This document shows, in pieces, positions 1 through 7,076 of a stretch of DNA of 20,545 nucleotides; position 1 is the stretch's first letter; every line of letters starts with the position of its first letter. The stretch is taken from the NCBI GenBank assembly GCA_018818145.1, contig JAHIST010000014.1, positions 1 to 20,545 on the forward strand. Reading direction: 5' to 3'. The stretch comes from Patescibacteria group bacterium. Lineage in GTDB: Bacteria; Patescibacteriota; Minisyncoccia; Portnoybacterales; GWB1-42-6. The notes beneath the pieces are model-generated. The model was not told where the DNA came from. It worked only from the letters and a program-made list of their open reading frames with translations, and made no database searches. Position numbers and translations under genes: made by a program.

Positions 1-25
1 AAAAGGTGTGATGTTTCTCTTTTTT

Positions 26-1069
26 TTAATACTCTATCTTCAGTTTAAAAATACTGGTTTCCGTCAGATAATACAAATAGCCGTTTTTTTGGTCAAAATA
101 AATTTGCGGGTTTGGCGCTCGGACAAGATCTACGGTATTGCGCTGGTCTCGGCCGTCAAGCTCAATAACTTTTATTTGTTCACCCACTACAAAAGCGATG
201 TGCTCGTTGTCGGGATAAAAAATTGCTTGGCTAATTTTTTGGGCGTAGCGGGTAATCAGTTCTTTGTCGCCGGCTTTTTTATACGGCTGGATTAAAAGAT
301 CTTCAATATAAGAAACCCAGATTTCGTTGTCTGCCCAATAAACAAATTTTTTATTGTCGCCGGAGAAGACCGCATTTTTTATTCCCTTGGCGATCGGTTC
401 GAAAATTCCATTGCCGGCATCTAAATAATAAAGCTCGCCAATGGCCGACAGAGCCAGGAAACGCCGGCTGTCGTTGGTAAAAATCTTATATTTTGCCGGC
501 GACAGAGCCTCCTTGGAAATTTGCGATTTGCCGGAACCGTTTAAATTTTCTTGATAGAGAATAAAATCGGTTTCTGACAGAAAGAGAATACTGTTGTTTT
601 GCCAGAGCCAGCCGGCGGTGGAGCTGGCAATTTTTTGGGCTTGCAGCAGATTCTTTTTTTCCTCGGGCGCCATTAAAAAATCTTGAATTGTTGAGGTTGC
701 ATCGGTGCTGACAAGTTCGGGCACGATTTTTTTAGGGAAAAGAAATATATTTCTGGCTTCGGTTACAATTGTCGGCGAAACCTCTAAATTTTTTTGCCAG
801 GGATAGAAGCCGTCTTTGACCACGCTGACGTTGTAAATTTTTGGCGATAGGCGCGAGATGAGGCGGGGCGTAACGCTGCTGTCTTTGCCGTTAATCAAAA
901 TTTGAGCGTCGCTCGGAGACGATTTTAAATAAATTCCTCCCATTTGGACAAAGGCCTGTTTTTGGAAATCGTAAGAATAGCCGACAGAGTATAAAATAGT
1001 CGGCGGGGTTAAAATAATAAATATAACAACAAAAAGATAAAAGATTATGCGCCTTGTCCCTCTGGTCAT
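26..1069 (-). CDS. PEGA-domain membrane-anchored protein
   Basis: About 347 residues from the ATG at 1069. The protein opens with basic residues (MTRGTRR), then one hydrophobic segment (roughly residues 8-30) that should anchor it in the membrane with the rest outside. Directly after comes a PEGA-like module with the usual pattern: KSSPSDAQILING, then a TP, then a KIYNVSVVKDGFYPW stretch, which is how these beta-sandwich surface domains look. The remaining 230 residues show scattered beta-propeller-like strands (for example FLALSAIGELYYLDAG) but no motif I can name. PEGA proteins are thought to be surface or S-layer-associated; the exact role is unknown. An in-frame ATG at 1111 would add 14 residues, but the 1069 start puts the basic-then-hydrophobic anchor at the N-terminus, so I prefer it. 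The gene is divergent from murA. Confidence 0.8.
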   Translation of the reverse strand: MTRGTRRIIFYLFVVIFIILTPPTILYSVGYSYDFQKQAFVQMGGIYLKSSPSDAQILINGKDSSVTPRLISRLSPKIYNVSVVKDGFYPWQKNLEVSPTIVTEARNIFLFPKKIVPELVSTDATSTIQDFLMAPEEKKNLLQAQKIASSTAGWLWQNNSILFLSETDFILYQENLNGSGKSQISKEALSPAKYKIFTNDSRRFLALSAIGELYYLDAGNGIFEPIAKGIKNAVFSGDNKKFVYWADNEIWVSYIEDLLIQPYKKAGDKELITRYAQKISQAIFYPDNEHIAFVVGEQIKVIELDGRDQRNTVDLVRAPNPQIYFDQKNGYLYYLTETSIFKLKIEY

Positions 1070-1120
1070 ATTGCTTTTAATATACAATAAATTTTTATTT
1101 TTTGCCAGCATTTAACAGGG

Positions 1121-1255
1121 CTTGCCCCCACACCTAATCTGGATTAATTCCTTGGATTATTGGCTATTAAGACAATTATTTACCGAAAAGTTGTTTTTTT
1201 GCCATGATTTTATTTCTGAGCTTCCGGCTCTATCCAGACTGGGTGTGGGGGCTTG
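1121..1255. repeat. Long inverted repeat between PEGA gene and murA
   Basis: A 24-base arm at 1121-1144 is matched in reverse complement by 1232-1255, with 20 of 24 positions identical (core GCCCCCACACC against GGTGTGGGGGC). The arms enclose about 87 AT-rich bases. The right arm touches the candidate -35 box of murA. It could be a small non-autonomous palindromic element or a folded leader; no target duplication is visible. Confidence 0.6.
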
Positions 1256-1281
1256 TCATCTGGCGGAATTTAATCTAATAT
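1253..1281 (+). promoter_or_regulatory. Candidate promoter of murA
   Basis: TTGTCA at 1253-1258 and TAATAT at 1276-1281 are separated by 17 bases, giving 5/6 and 4/6 matches to the sigma-70 consensus. Transcription would start near 1288, about 20 bases before the murA ATG. No clear Shine-Dalgarno follows. Confidence 0.5.
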
Positions 1282-1308
1282 TGAGAAAGAATAAAAACTG
1301 ATTTAATT

Positions 1309-2580
1309 ATGGAACAAAAATTCGTTATTATTGGCGGGAAATCCTTTGAAGGGGAAATTAAAGTAAAAGGAGCCAAAAACGCGGCTTTAAAAATTTTTCC
1401 GGTGGCGCTGATGACGCAAGAGCCAATCAGGGTCTCAAATATGCCGGAAATTGAAGATTGCCAGCGGGCTCAAGAAATGCTGGAGGCTTTGGGCCACGAA
1501 ATAAAAAAAGTCAAACCGGGCGTTGTGGACATCCGTTATAAAAGCAAGCGGTGCGTTAATTTGCCAGCAGAGTTGGTTAATAAGTTTCGCGCTTCAATTA
1601 TGTTCGTAGGTCCGCTGCTGGCCACTTGTGGCGAAGTTTATTTTCCGCATCCGGGCGGCTGCGTTATCGGCGCCGGAACGAGGCCGATTGATATGTTTTT
1701 GGGCGGATTTGAAAAAATGGGGGCGAAGGTTGAAATTTCCGAAAATCATTATCGGCTGTCGGCTAAAAAGCTGAAAGGCGCGCAAATATTTTTCCATAAA
1801 GTTACGGTAACCGGCACCGAAAGCCTGATGACGACTGCCTGTCTGGCCGAGGGCGTGACCATTTTAAAAAACTGCGCCATGGAGCCGGAAATTCCGGCCT
1901 TGGCAGATTTTTTAAACAGCATTGGCGCAAAAATTGAAGGAGCCGGAACTCCGACGATAAAAATAACCGGCGTTAAAAAATTAGAGGGCGGTGAATACAA
2001 AATTATTCCTGACAGAATTGAGGCGGGAACTTTCGCGATGATGGCGGCTGCCGCCAATAGCGGCCATACTTTAATTAAAGATTGTAACCCCGAACATTTG
2101 GAAGCCCTGTGGGTTTTGTTTGATAAAATAGGCGTAAATTATAAATTAGGGAAAGACAACATTAGTATTTTTCCCAGCAAAAAATTAATTTCCTGCGACG
2201 CGACGACTCATGAATATCCTGGATTTGCCACTGATTTGCAGTCGGCCTACACGGTTTTAATGACGCAGACAAAAGGAGCTAGTTTGATTCACGAAACAAT
2301 TTATGATCGGCGCCTGCTTTTTACCGATATGCTGACTCAGATGGGCGCCAATATTATTATGGCCGACCCTCACCGCGTGGTGGTCAATGGGCCAACAAAG
2401 CTGTACGGCCGAAAGCTGGTGAGTCCTGATTTGCGAGCCGGCATGGCATTGGTTATGGCCGCTTTGATTGCGCAAGGAAAAACAGAAATAAATAATATTT
2501 ATCAGATTGAAAGAGGATACGAAAAATTAGACGAAAGAATGTGTGCGTTAGGGGCTGATATTAAAAAAATTAACAATTGA
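1309..2580 (+). CDS. murA: UDP-N-acetylglucosamine 1-carboxyvinyltransferase MurA
   Basis: First committed step of peptidoglycan synthesis in the cytoplasm: transfer of enolpyruvate from PEP to UDP-GlcNAc. The 423 residues match the family length and run the full EPSP-synthase-like double domain. GAKNAAL (Lys23, Asn24) is the substrate-binding loop. The active-site loop reads GGCVIGAGTRPID with the catalytic Cys at residue 118, so the enzyme keeps the cysteine that fosfomycin attacks; the loop is two residues longer than the Escherichia coli version (GGCAIGARPVD). FATDLQS carries the catalytic Asp, DLRAGMALV the conserved Arg, and the end has the usual RGYEKLDERMCALGA. It ends 35 bases before the preferred mreB start, so the two are probably cotranscribed. 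Confidence 0.97.
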   Translation: MEQKFVIIGGKSFEGEIKVKGAKNAALKIFPVALMTQEPIRVSNMPEIEDCQRAQEMLEALGHEIKKVKPGVVDIRYKSKRCVNLPAELVNKFRASIMFVGPLLATCGEVYFPHPGGCVIGAGTRPIDMFLGGFEKMGAKVEISENHYRLSAKKLKGAQIFFHKVTVTGTESLMTTACLAEGVTILKNCAMEPEIPALADFLNSIGAKIEGAGTPTIKITGVKKLEGGEYKIIPDRIEAGTFAMMAAAANSGHTLIKDCNPEHLEALWVLFDKIGVNYKLGKDNISIFPSKKLISCDATTHEYPGFATDLQSAYTVLMTQTKGASLIHETIYDRRLLFTDMLTQMGANIIMADPHRVVVNGPTKLYGRKLVSPDLRAGMALVMAALIAQGKTEINNIYQIERGYEKLDERMCALGADIKKINN

Positions 2581-2604
2581 TCAATTGGCCAATTGGTAAT
2601 TGTT
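2572..2604 (+). repeat. Palindrome across the murA stop and mreB leader
   Basis: A nearly perfect dyad is centred on GGCC at about 2587-2590, with inner arms AATT and outer arms AACAATT/AATTGTT. It contains the murA stop codon and ends 11 bases before the mreB GTG. It could act as an RNA hairpin coupling or damping translation of mreB, or be an operator. Confidence 0.45.
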
Positions 2605-2615
2605 CAATTAAAAAC

Positions 2616-3629
2616 GTGTTTATCAAAAAAATCGGCATTGATTTAGGCACGGCCAATACTTTGGTCCATATTCCCGGCAAAGGGGTGATTATCAACGAGC
2701 CCACGGTTGTGGCCATATCTTTAGATGACAACCGTATTTTGGCGGTGGGCAACGAAGCCAAAGAAATGCTGGGCCGCACGCCCGAAGCCATAATCGCTTC
2801 ATGTCCGATGAAAGACGGCGTCATTGCCGATTACCGGATAACCGAGGCAATGTTAAGATATTTTATTAATAAAACAGTCGGCGCTTTCAGGCTTTTTCGG
2901 CCAGAAGTTATGGTAGCGGTGCCCGCCGGAATTACTTCAACCGAGCGCCGGGCGGTGATAGAAGCAACGCTTAACGCCGGCGCGAAAGCCGCCTATGTTG
3001 TGAAAGAGCCGGTGCTGGCGGCGATTGGCGCGGGCATTCCGATAAATGAGCCGGCCGGGCACATGATTATTGATATTGGCGGGGGCACTTCGGAAGTCGC
3101 CGTTATTTCTTTGGGCGGAATTGTTGCCTGCGCCTCCGCGCGAGTGGGCGGCAATAAAATTGACCAGGCTATAGCGGAGTATGTCAGAAAAAAGTATAAT
3201 TTGGCGATAGGCGAGCGCACGGCCGAAGAAATAAAAATTGCCATTGGTTCGGCCCTGCCCGTGCCGCCCAAAGAGGAACAAACGCATGAAGTGCGAGGCC
3301 GAGACCTGATAACCGGCCTGCCCAAAAACACTGTGCTTAAAACCAACGAAATTACCGAGGCCATTGCTGAACAGCTGCGTGAAATCGTCCAAACTATCAA
3401 GCTGGTTTTACAGGATACGCCGCCGGAACTTTCTTCTGATATAATGGATCGCGGCATGATTTTATCTGGCGGTTCTGCCATGCTGCGCAATATGGCCGAT
3501 TTATTGGAAAAAGCGACTGGCGTTCCCTGTTATGTTGCGGAAAATCCTATGCTTTGCGTGGCAAAGGGCGCGGGCATTGCGCTGGAACATTTGGAGGTTT
3601 ATAAGAGAAGTGTGATGTCAAAAAAATAA
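2616..3629 (+). CDS. mreB: Rod-shape actin homologue MreB, first paralogue (Mbl-like context)
   Basis: Bacterial actin that forms membrane-bound filaments guiding lateral wall synthesis. Taking GTG 2616 as the start gives 337 residues and the normal N-terminus MFIKKIGIDLGTANT; the frame is open up to a TTG at 2577 overlapping the murA stop, but those extra 13 residues do not look like MreB. Visible actin-fold signatures: phosphate-1 loop DLGTANT (residues 9-15), a Glu at 131 in VKEPVLAAIGAG where the hydrolytic Glu sits, phosphate-2 loop IDIGGGTSEVAVIS (about 151-165), GERTAEEIKIAIGSA, and the adenosine loop LSGGSAMLRN (about 283). That last loop reads GGSA where the second copy (12600) has GGGS. 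Context with murA recalls the murAA-mbl neighbourhood of Bacillus subtilis (family knowledge). It probably divides work with the second copy. Confidence 0.95.
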   Translation: MFIKKIGIDLGTANTLVHIPGKGVIINEPTVVAISLDDNRILAVGNEAKEMLGRTPEAIIASCPMKDGVIADYRITEAMLRYFINKTVGAFRLFRPEVMVAVPAGITSTERRAVIEATLNAGAKAAYVVKEPVLAAIGAGIPINEPAGHMIIDIGGGTSEVAVISLGGIVACASARVGGNKIDQAIAEYVRKKYNLAIGERTAEEIKIAIGSALPVPPKEEQTHEVRGRDLITGLPKNTVLKTNEITEAIAEQLREIVQTIKLVLQDTPPELSSDIMDRGMILSGGSAMLRNMADLLEKATGVPCYVAENPMLCVAKGAGIALEHLEVYKRSVMSKK

Positions 3630-3638
3630 ATTTTGTTT

Positions 3639-3690
3639 GCCGCTTTTTTGGCGGCCCCGATATTCATCGGGGTAAACTCCAAAGTGGCGG
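3639..3690. repeat. Nested palindromic repeat, unit 1, copy A
   Basis: Outer arms GCCGCTTT/AAAGTGGC (one G-U pair) enclose a perfect 7-bp hairpin CCCCGAT-ATTC-ATCGGGG at 3655-3672, followed by TAAACTCC. It starts 9 bases after the mreB stop. The same core, almost base for base, recurs at 17911-17960 after greA; a version without the inner hairpin follows the second mreB. Confidence 0.8.
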
Positions 3691-3740
3691 AAAAAAACCG
3701 CCGCGCGGCGATAAAATTTTGAGAAATTCTAAGGCTCGCC

Positions 3741-3777
3741 TCGCCCCGTTAGATAATTTTCAAATCTAACGGGGCGA
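3741..3777. repeat. CCCCGTTAGAT inverted repeat, short copy
   Basis: Perfect 14-bp arms TCGCCCCGTTAGAT (3741-3754) and their reverse complement (3764-3777) are separated by 9 bases. The core CCCCGTTAGAT/ATCTAACGGGG recurs as the ends of two larger elements at 9381-9478 and 9482-9597. Confidence 0.8.
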
Positions 3778-3780
3778 GCT

Positions 3781-3833
3781 AAATTTGCTATCCACGCCCC
3801 GCTTCGCGGGGCCCGACCACAGCACGCAAATTT
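3781..3833. repeat. TTC-loop GC hairpin with outer AT arms
   Basis: Perfect inner hairpin GCCCCGC-TTC-GCGGGGC (3796-3812) lies inside outer arms AAATTTGC (3781-3788) and GCAAATTT (3826-3833). The inner part is nearly the same as the hairpin at 5673-5689 inside the second glycosyltransferase gene. The rest of the 262-base gap, 3834-3891, shows no clear promoter. Confidence 0.7.
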
Positions 3834-3891
3834 TAAACGCTCGGTTCGCCTTGAATTTGAACAAAATTTTTCGCATGCGCGGATTTTTAAA

Positions 3892-5043
3892 ATGCTTATT
3901 GGGATAAATGCCACTGCAGCTGTAAAGCAACCCCGCACGGGCGTTGAGGAATATACATATCAGCTGATTAAACATTTAACGATGCTTCCGGAAGCGCGAG
4001 AGCATCGTTTTTTGCTTTATCTTCCGCCTGTTCCGGAAAATCCGATTTTTGATTTTCCTTTGCCGAAAAATTTTATCATCAAAGAATTAAAGTGGCCACT
4101 GGAACTTTTGTGGACTCAAATTAGGTTGGCTTGGGAGATGTTAATTAATCCGTCCGATATCTTTTTTATACCTGTTCATGTTTTGCCTTTTTCCCATCCG
4201 AAAAATTCAGTTGTGACAATTCACGGTTTGGAATACGAGCATTATCCTCAATATTATCCGGCCTGGCACCGAGTTTATTTGCGTTGGGTTACAAAATACT
4301 CTGTTTTTGGAGCAAGACGAGTTATCGCAATTTCTGAAAGCACAAAAAAAGATTTGATAGAGCGTCAACCCAAAAAAGCCCAAAAAATTTCGGTTGTTCA
4401 CCACGGTTTTTGTTTTCCCGCTGTCACCAATCTAGCAAAAAACAGCATTTTTCAAAAAAAGAGGCGGCAAAAAAAAGAGCGAATTCAATACGGCCTAGCC
4501 AATATCAGGAAGCCTTATTTGATTTATCTTGGTCGCTTGGAGCAAAAAAAGAATATTGAAGGAATTTTGGAAGCGTACAAAATTTTGAAACAAGAACATA
4601 AGATTTCCCATCAGCTAGTTTTGGCCGGTGCGCCCGGATACGGATATAAAAATATCAAATATCAAATATCAAATATCAAAAATAAAGAAGAGATTATTTT
4701 TACTGGATATGTCAGCGAAGATGAAAAATGGCAGTTGCTTACCAACGCCGATATTTTCTTGTTTCCCAGTTTCTATGAGGGCTTTGGCTTGCCAGTTTTG
4801 GAAGCGCAGGCGGCGGGCGCGCCGGTTGTCACTTCTTTCGTTTCCAGTCTTCCGGAAGTGGCTGGCCAGGGCGCATTATTTGTGAATCCAAAAAATCCTG
4901 CGCAAATTGCCGAGGCGGCCAAGCGCATAATTGACGATAGAAATTTGCGTGATAGACTGATAGAATCGGGCTATGAAAATTTGAAAAGATTCAGCTGGGA
5001 AAAATGCGCGCGGGAAACACTTAAGATTTTAGTTGAAAAATGA
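3892..5043 (+). CDS. GT4-family glycosyltransferase (GT-B fold)
   Basis: Retaining glycosyltransferase of family GT4, acting at the cytoplasmic side of the membrane; by family it would add a sugar from a nucleotide-sugar donor to a lipid-linked or surface glycan. The substrate cannot be read from sequence. The N-terminal Rossmann half starts LIGINATAAVKQPRTGVEEYTYQL, with the glycine-bearing acceptor loop; the C-terminal half begins at PYLIYLGRLEQKKNIEGIL and carries the donor-binding E-x7-E motif EGFGLPVLE (Glu296, Glu304). Length of 383 residues is normal. The start ATG lacks a good Shine-Dalgarno. The stop overlaps the next gene's start (ATGA), so the two glycosyltransferases are translationally coupled. 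Odd point: four tandem AATATCA heptamers inside the donor domain encode KNIKYQISNIK (see 4651-4678). Confidence 0.92.
   Translation: MLIGINATAAVKQPRTGVEEYTYQLIKHLTMLPEAREHRFLLYLPPVPENPIFDFPLPKNFIIKELKWPLELLWTQIRLAWEMLINPSDIFFIPVHVLPFSHPKNSVVTIHGLEYEHYPQYYPAWHRVYLRWVTKYSVFGARRVIAISESTKKDLIERQPKKAQKISVVHHGFCFPAVTNLAKNSIFQKKRRQKKERIQYGLANIRKPYLIYLGRLEQKKNIEGILEAYKILKQEHKISHQLVLAGAPGYGYKNIKYQISNIKNKEEIIFTGYVSEDEKWQLLTNADIFLFPSFYEGFGLPVLEAQAAGAPVVTSFVSSLPEVAGQGALFVNPKNPAQIAEAAKRIIDDRNLRDRLIESGYENLKRFSWEKCARETLKILVEK
4651..4678 (+). repeat. Tandem heptamer AATATCA x4 inside glycosyltransferase gene
   Basis: Four exact, adjacent copies of AATATCA within the coding sequence. Seven is not a multiple of three, so gain or loss of one copy would shift the frame. 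The same kind of A-rich CAAATC-like sequence fills the gap before greA (17293-17448), so this could be a remnant of that repeat family rather than a switch. Confidence 0.85.
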
Positions 5044-6248
5044 AATTAGCCTTGGTGCATGATTATCTGATCAGATTCGGAGGGGCCGAGAGGGTTCTTT
5101 TGGAAATGGCCAAAATGTTTCCGGGGGCGCCCATTTATACTCTTTTATATGATGAACAAAAAATGGGCAAATGGTTTCCGTCTAGCCGTGTGCAAACTTC
5201 ATTTTTACAAAAATTCCCCAGATGGTGGCGGGTACGGCATAAATATCTGCTGCCGTTTCTGCCGGCGGCGGTTGAGACGTTTGACTTAAGGGAATTTGAT
5301 TTGGTTATTTCTTCTTCTTCGGTTTTTGCCAAAGGGGTAGTGACCCGGCCCAAAACCACGCACATCAATTATTGCCATAACGCCGCCAGATTTCTGTGGG
5401 ATTATAATTCTGATTATCTGCTTGAGCAAAGTTTGGGCGGGTTGAGAGGGATAGCTGTTAAATTGATGTTAAATTATATACGGTTGTGGGATAGGTCGGC
5501 CAGCCGGCGAGTGGATTATTTTATCGCCAATTCCAGAGCGACAGCCGCGCGAATAAAAAAGTTTTATCGCCGCGAGGCAAAAGTAATTTATCCGCCGGTG
5601 GAGATAACAAATATTTTTTTAAACCAGCGGGCGAGCCGCAACCCTTCGCTTTCGACCACCCACTCCAGCTCTGTCCCGCTTCGCGGGACGCCGGTCTTCG
5701 CTCAGGGCCGCGGCTCGCCCGCAGCAGATAATAATTATTTTTTAATCGTTTCCCAGCTTACTCCTTACAAAAAAATTGATGTCGCGGTTGAGGCGTTCAA
5801 TAAATTGGAATTGCCGTTGGTGATTATCGGGGAGGGGCCGCAAAAAGAATCTCTGCAAAAAATCGCCAAAAGCAATATTAAAATTTTTGGCTGGCAGCCC
5901 GACAATATCACGCAGGAATATTTTAAAAACTGTACGGCCTTTATTTTTCCGGGCGAAGATGATTTTGGCATGGCGCCCGTGGAAGCGATGAAATATGGCA
6001 AGCCGGTGCTGGCGCTAAAAGCCGGCGGAGCGCTGGAGACGGTTTTGCCCGGAATAACAGGAGAATTTTTTGATGCGGCAGTGCCTGAAGTTTTGGCTGA
6101 CGGCGTCAGGCGCTTGCGCGAAAACCTGCCAAATTACAGTTCGTTGGTTATCCGCAAATGGGCGGAAAAGTTTTCAGCGGAGAGATTTAGAAGCGAAATA
6201 TTGGAATTTATTGAGAAAGTAAGGTATAATCTAAATAATGAGATTTGA
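5040..6248 (+). CDS. GT4-family glycosyltransferase, WbaZ-like
   Basis: Second GT4 glycosyltransferase of the pair, starting in the ATGA overlap with the previous gene. The N-terminus KLALVHDYLIRFGGAERVL and the segment YCHNAARFLWD resemble WbaZ-like mannosyl or rhamnosyl transferases of O-antigen and exopolysaccharide clusters (family knowledge; the donor is unproven). The C-terminal half starts at NYFLIVSQLTPYKKIDVAVEA, and the donor motif reads EDDFGMAPVE: the final Glu is 315 and the residue eight before it is Asp307, not the usual Glu, with Glu306 beside it. Between the two halves, residues about 196-228 are a Ser/Pro/Arg-rich stretch encoded by a GC-rich palindrome (5627-5722) whose length, 96 bases, keeps the frame. 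Without it the length would be about 370, usual for the family. Confidence 0.92.
   Translation: MKLALVHDYLIRFGGAERVLLEMAKMFPGAPIYTLLYDEQKMGKWFPSSRVQTSFLQKFPRWWRVRHKYLLPFLPAAVETFDLREFDLVISSSSVFAKGVVTRPKTTHINYCHNAARFLWDYNSDYLLEQSLGGLRGIAVKLMLNYIRLWDRSASRRVDYFIANSRATAARIKKFYRREAKVIYPPVEITNIFLNQRASRNPSLSTTHSSSVPLRGTPVFAQGRGSPAADNNYFLIVSQLTPYKKIDVAVEAFNKLELPLVIIGEGPQKESLQKIAKSNIKIFGWQPDNITQEYFKNCTAFIFPGEDDFGMAPVEAMKYGKPVLALKAGGALETVLPGITGEFFDAAVPEVLADGVRRLRENLPNYSSLVIRKWAEKFSAERFRSEILEFIEKVRYNLNNEI
5627..5722. repeat. In-frame palindromic element inside a glycosyltransferase gene
   Basis: Perfect 13-bp end arms GCGGGCGAGCCGC (5627-5639) and GCGGCTCGCCCGC (5710-5722) enclose a second perfect hairpin GTCCCGC-TTC-GCGGGAC (5673-5689); ccct/aggg and neighbouring bases can extend the outer stem. 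Total 96 bases, exactly 32 codons, no stop in frame. The inner hairpin matches the intergenic one at 3796-3812 except for one base pair. Base composition is much richer in GC than the flanking codons. Confidence 0.8.
6201..6230 (+). promoter_or_regulatory. Candidate promoter at the start of the AT-rich membrane protein gene
   Basis: TATAAT at 6225-6230 lies within the end of the glycosyltransferase gene, with TTGGAA (4/6) 18 bases upstream at 6201-6206. The -10 box ends 7 bases before the ATG at 6238, so a transcript would begin at or next to the start codon, which would be leaderless. Confidence 0.4.
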
Positions 6249-7062
6249 TTTCTTAAAGCATACAAAAACTTATTGTTTGGCTCCAGCGCCCCTATTATTT
6301 ATATTTACCAATTTTTTTGCAATTGGAGCTATTTTATTTTTAATTTTTTTGTTATTTTTTCTTCTAATACGATCTTTGATAAAAAAGAGGAGAGGATTAA
6401 TTGTTTTTGATAATATATTTAAAACGATTTGTCTTTTTTTAATTACAATTTTAATTTTTTTAATCACTTTTGGATATTTTTATACAGATCTTCATTTATA
6501 TGTAATAAGCCTTTTGGTGATGACAATTTTCTTAGTTGTTACCTTGTTTTTAGGAAAGAAGTTTTCATTGTTCAGAGTTAGAAATATATATTTAATTTTG
6601 GCTTTTGTCTCTTTGGTTCTTTTTATCACACTATCTTTTATAAATATTTTTAATGCCTATAAAGAACAGCAGGAAGAAGTTAGAACGCAGCAAGAGAAAA
6701 TCGAATTTGAAAAGATGGTTTTAGGATTGCTACCTATCCGCCCGGACCTAAAAAAGGAGGGGCAGAATTCCGATTCTTTATTTTTTCTTACTTCACAAAA
6801 CTTAAGCGTTTTAGAAGATTATTATAAAACTATACTCCTTAGTTTAGGTTGGAAATTATCCGAGGAAGAGAGAACAGATTATTACGAAGCCATTCTCTTT
6901 TATAAAAAAATTAATAACGAAGATAAATGGATAGAACTTTCTTTTTCTGATGAGTTGAGCCGTATGAAAATTTCCGTGTATAACGAGAAGCGCCCGCTAT
7001 CTGCTCCGGTTTTTTTTCCCTCAAATTTTTTGGGAACCTGTGGAGAATTCCTTTGGTTTTAG
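6238..7062 (+). CDS. Unknown four-helix membrane protein with coiled coil
   Basis: I do not recognise this family. The 274 residues begin with about four hydrophobic helices (residues 19-45, 63-82, 87-106, 117-138), then a charged heptad-like stretch YKEQQEEVRTQQEKIEFEK (141-159), then a roughly 110-residue soluble domain with LSVLEDYYKTILLSLGWKL that looks like a small alpha/beta fold. The gene overlaps the stop of the upstream glycosyltransferase by 11 bases and ends 14 bases before holB. Its base composition is clearly richer in A/T than both neighbours, with TTA and ATA codons common, which suggests a later arrival or relaxed selection. It may have its own promoter. A role in surface polysaccharide work is only a guess from position. 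Confidence 0.75.
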   Translation: MRFDFLKHTKTYCLAPAPLLFIFTNFFAIGAILFLIFLLFFLLIRSLIKKRRGLIVFDNIFKTICLFLITILIFLITFGYFYTDLHLYVISLLVMTIFLVVTLFLGKKFSLFRVRNIYLILAFVSLVLFITLSFINIFNAYKEQQEEVRTQQEKIEFEKMVLGLLPIRPDLKKEGQNSDSLFFLTSQNLSVLEDYYKTILLSLGWKLSEEERTDYYEAILFYKKINNEDKWIELSFSDELSRMKISVYNEKRPLSAPVFFPSNFLGTCGEFLWF

Positions 7063-7076
7063 TTTAATTTTTTTCA

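Noticed and set aside
8..295. 95-codon plus-strand frame at the window start
   Set aside because: It lies wholly antisense within the PEGA-domain gene and has no family features.
2937..3490. Two minus-strand frames of 151 and 165 codons
   Set aside because: They are antisense shadows of the first mreB, whose protein is unmistakable.
4651..4678. CRISPR array
   Set aside because: The repeats are 7 bases with no spacers and lie inside a gene. No CRISPR-like spacing was found anywhere in the window.
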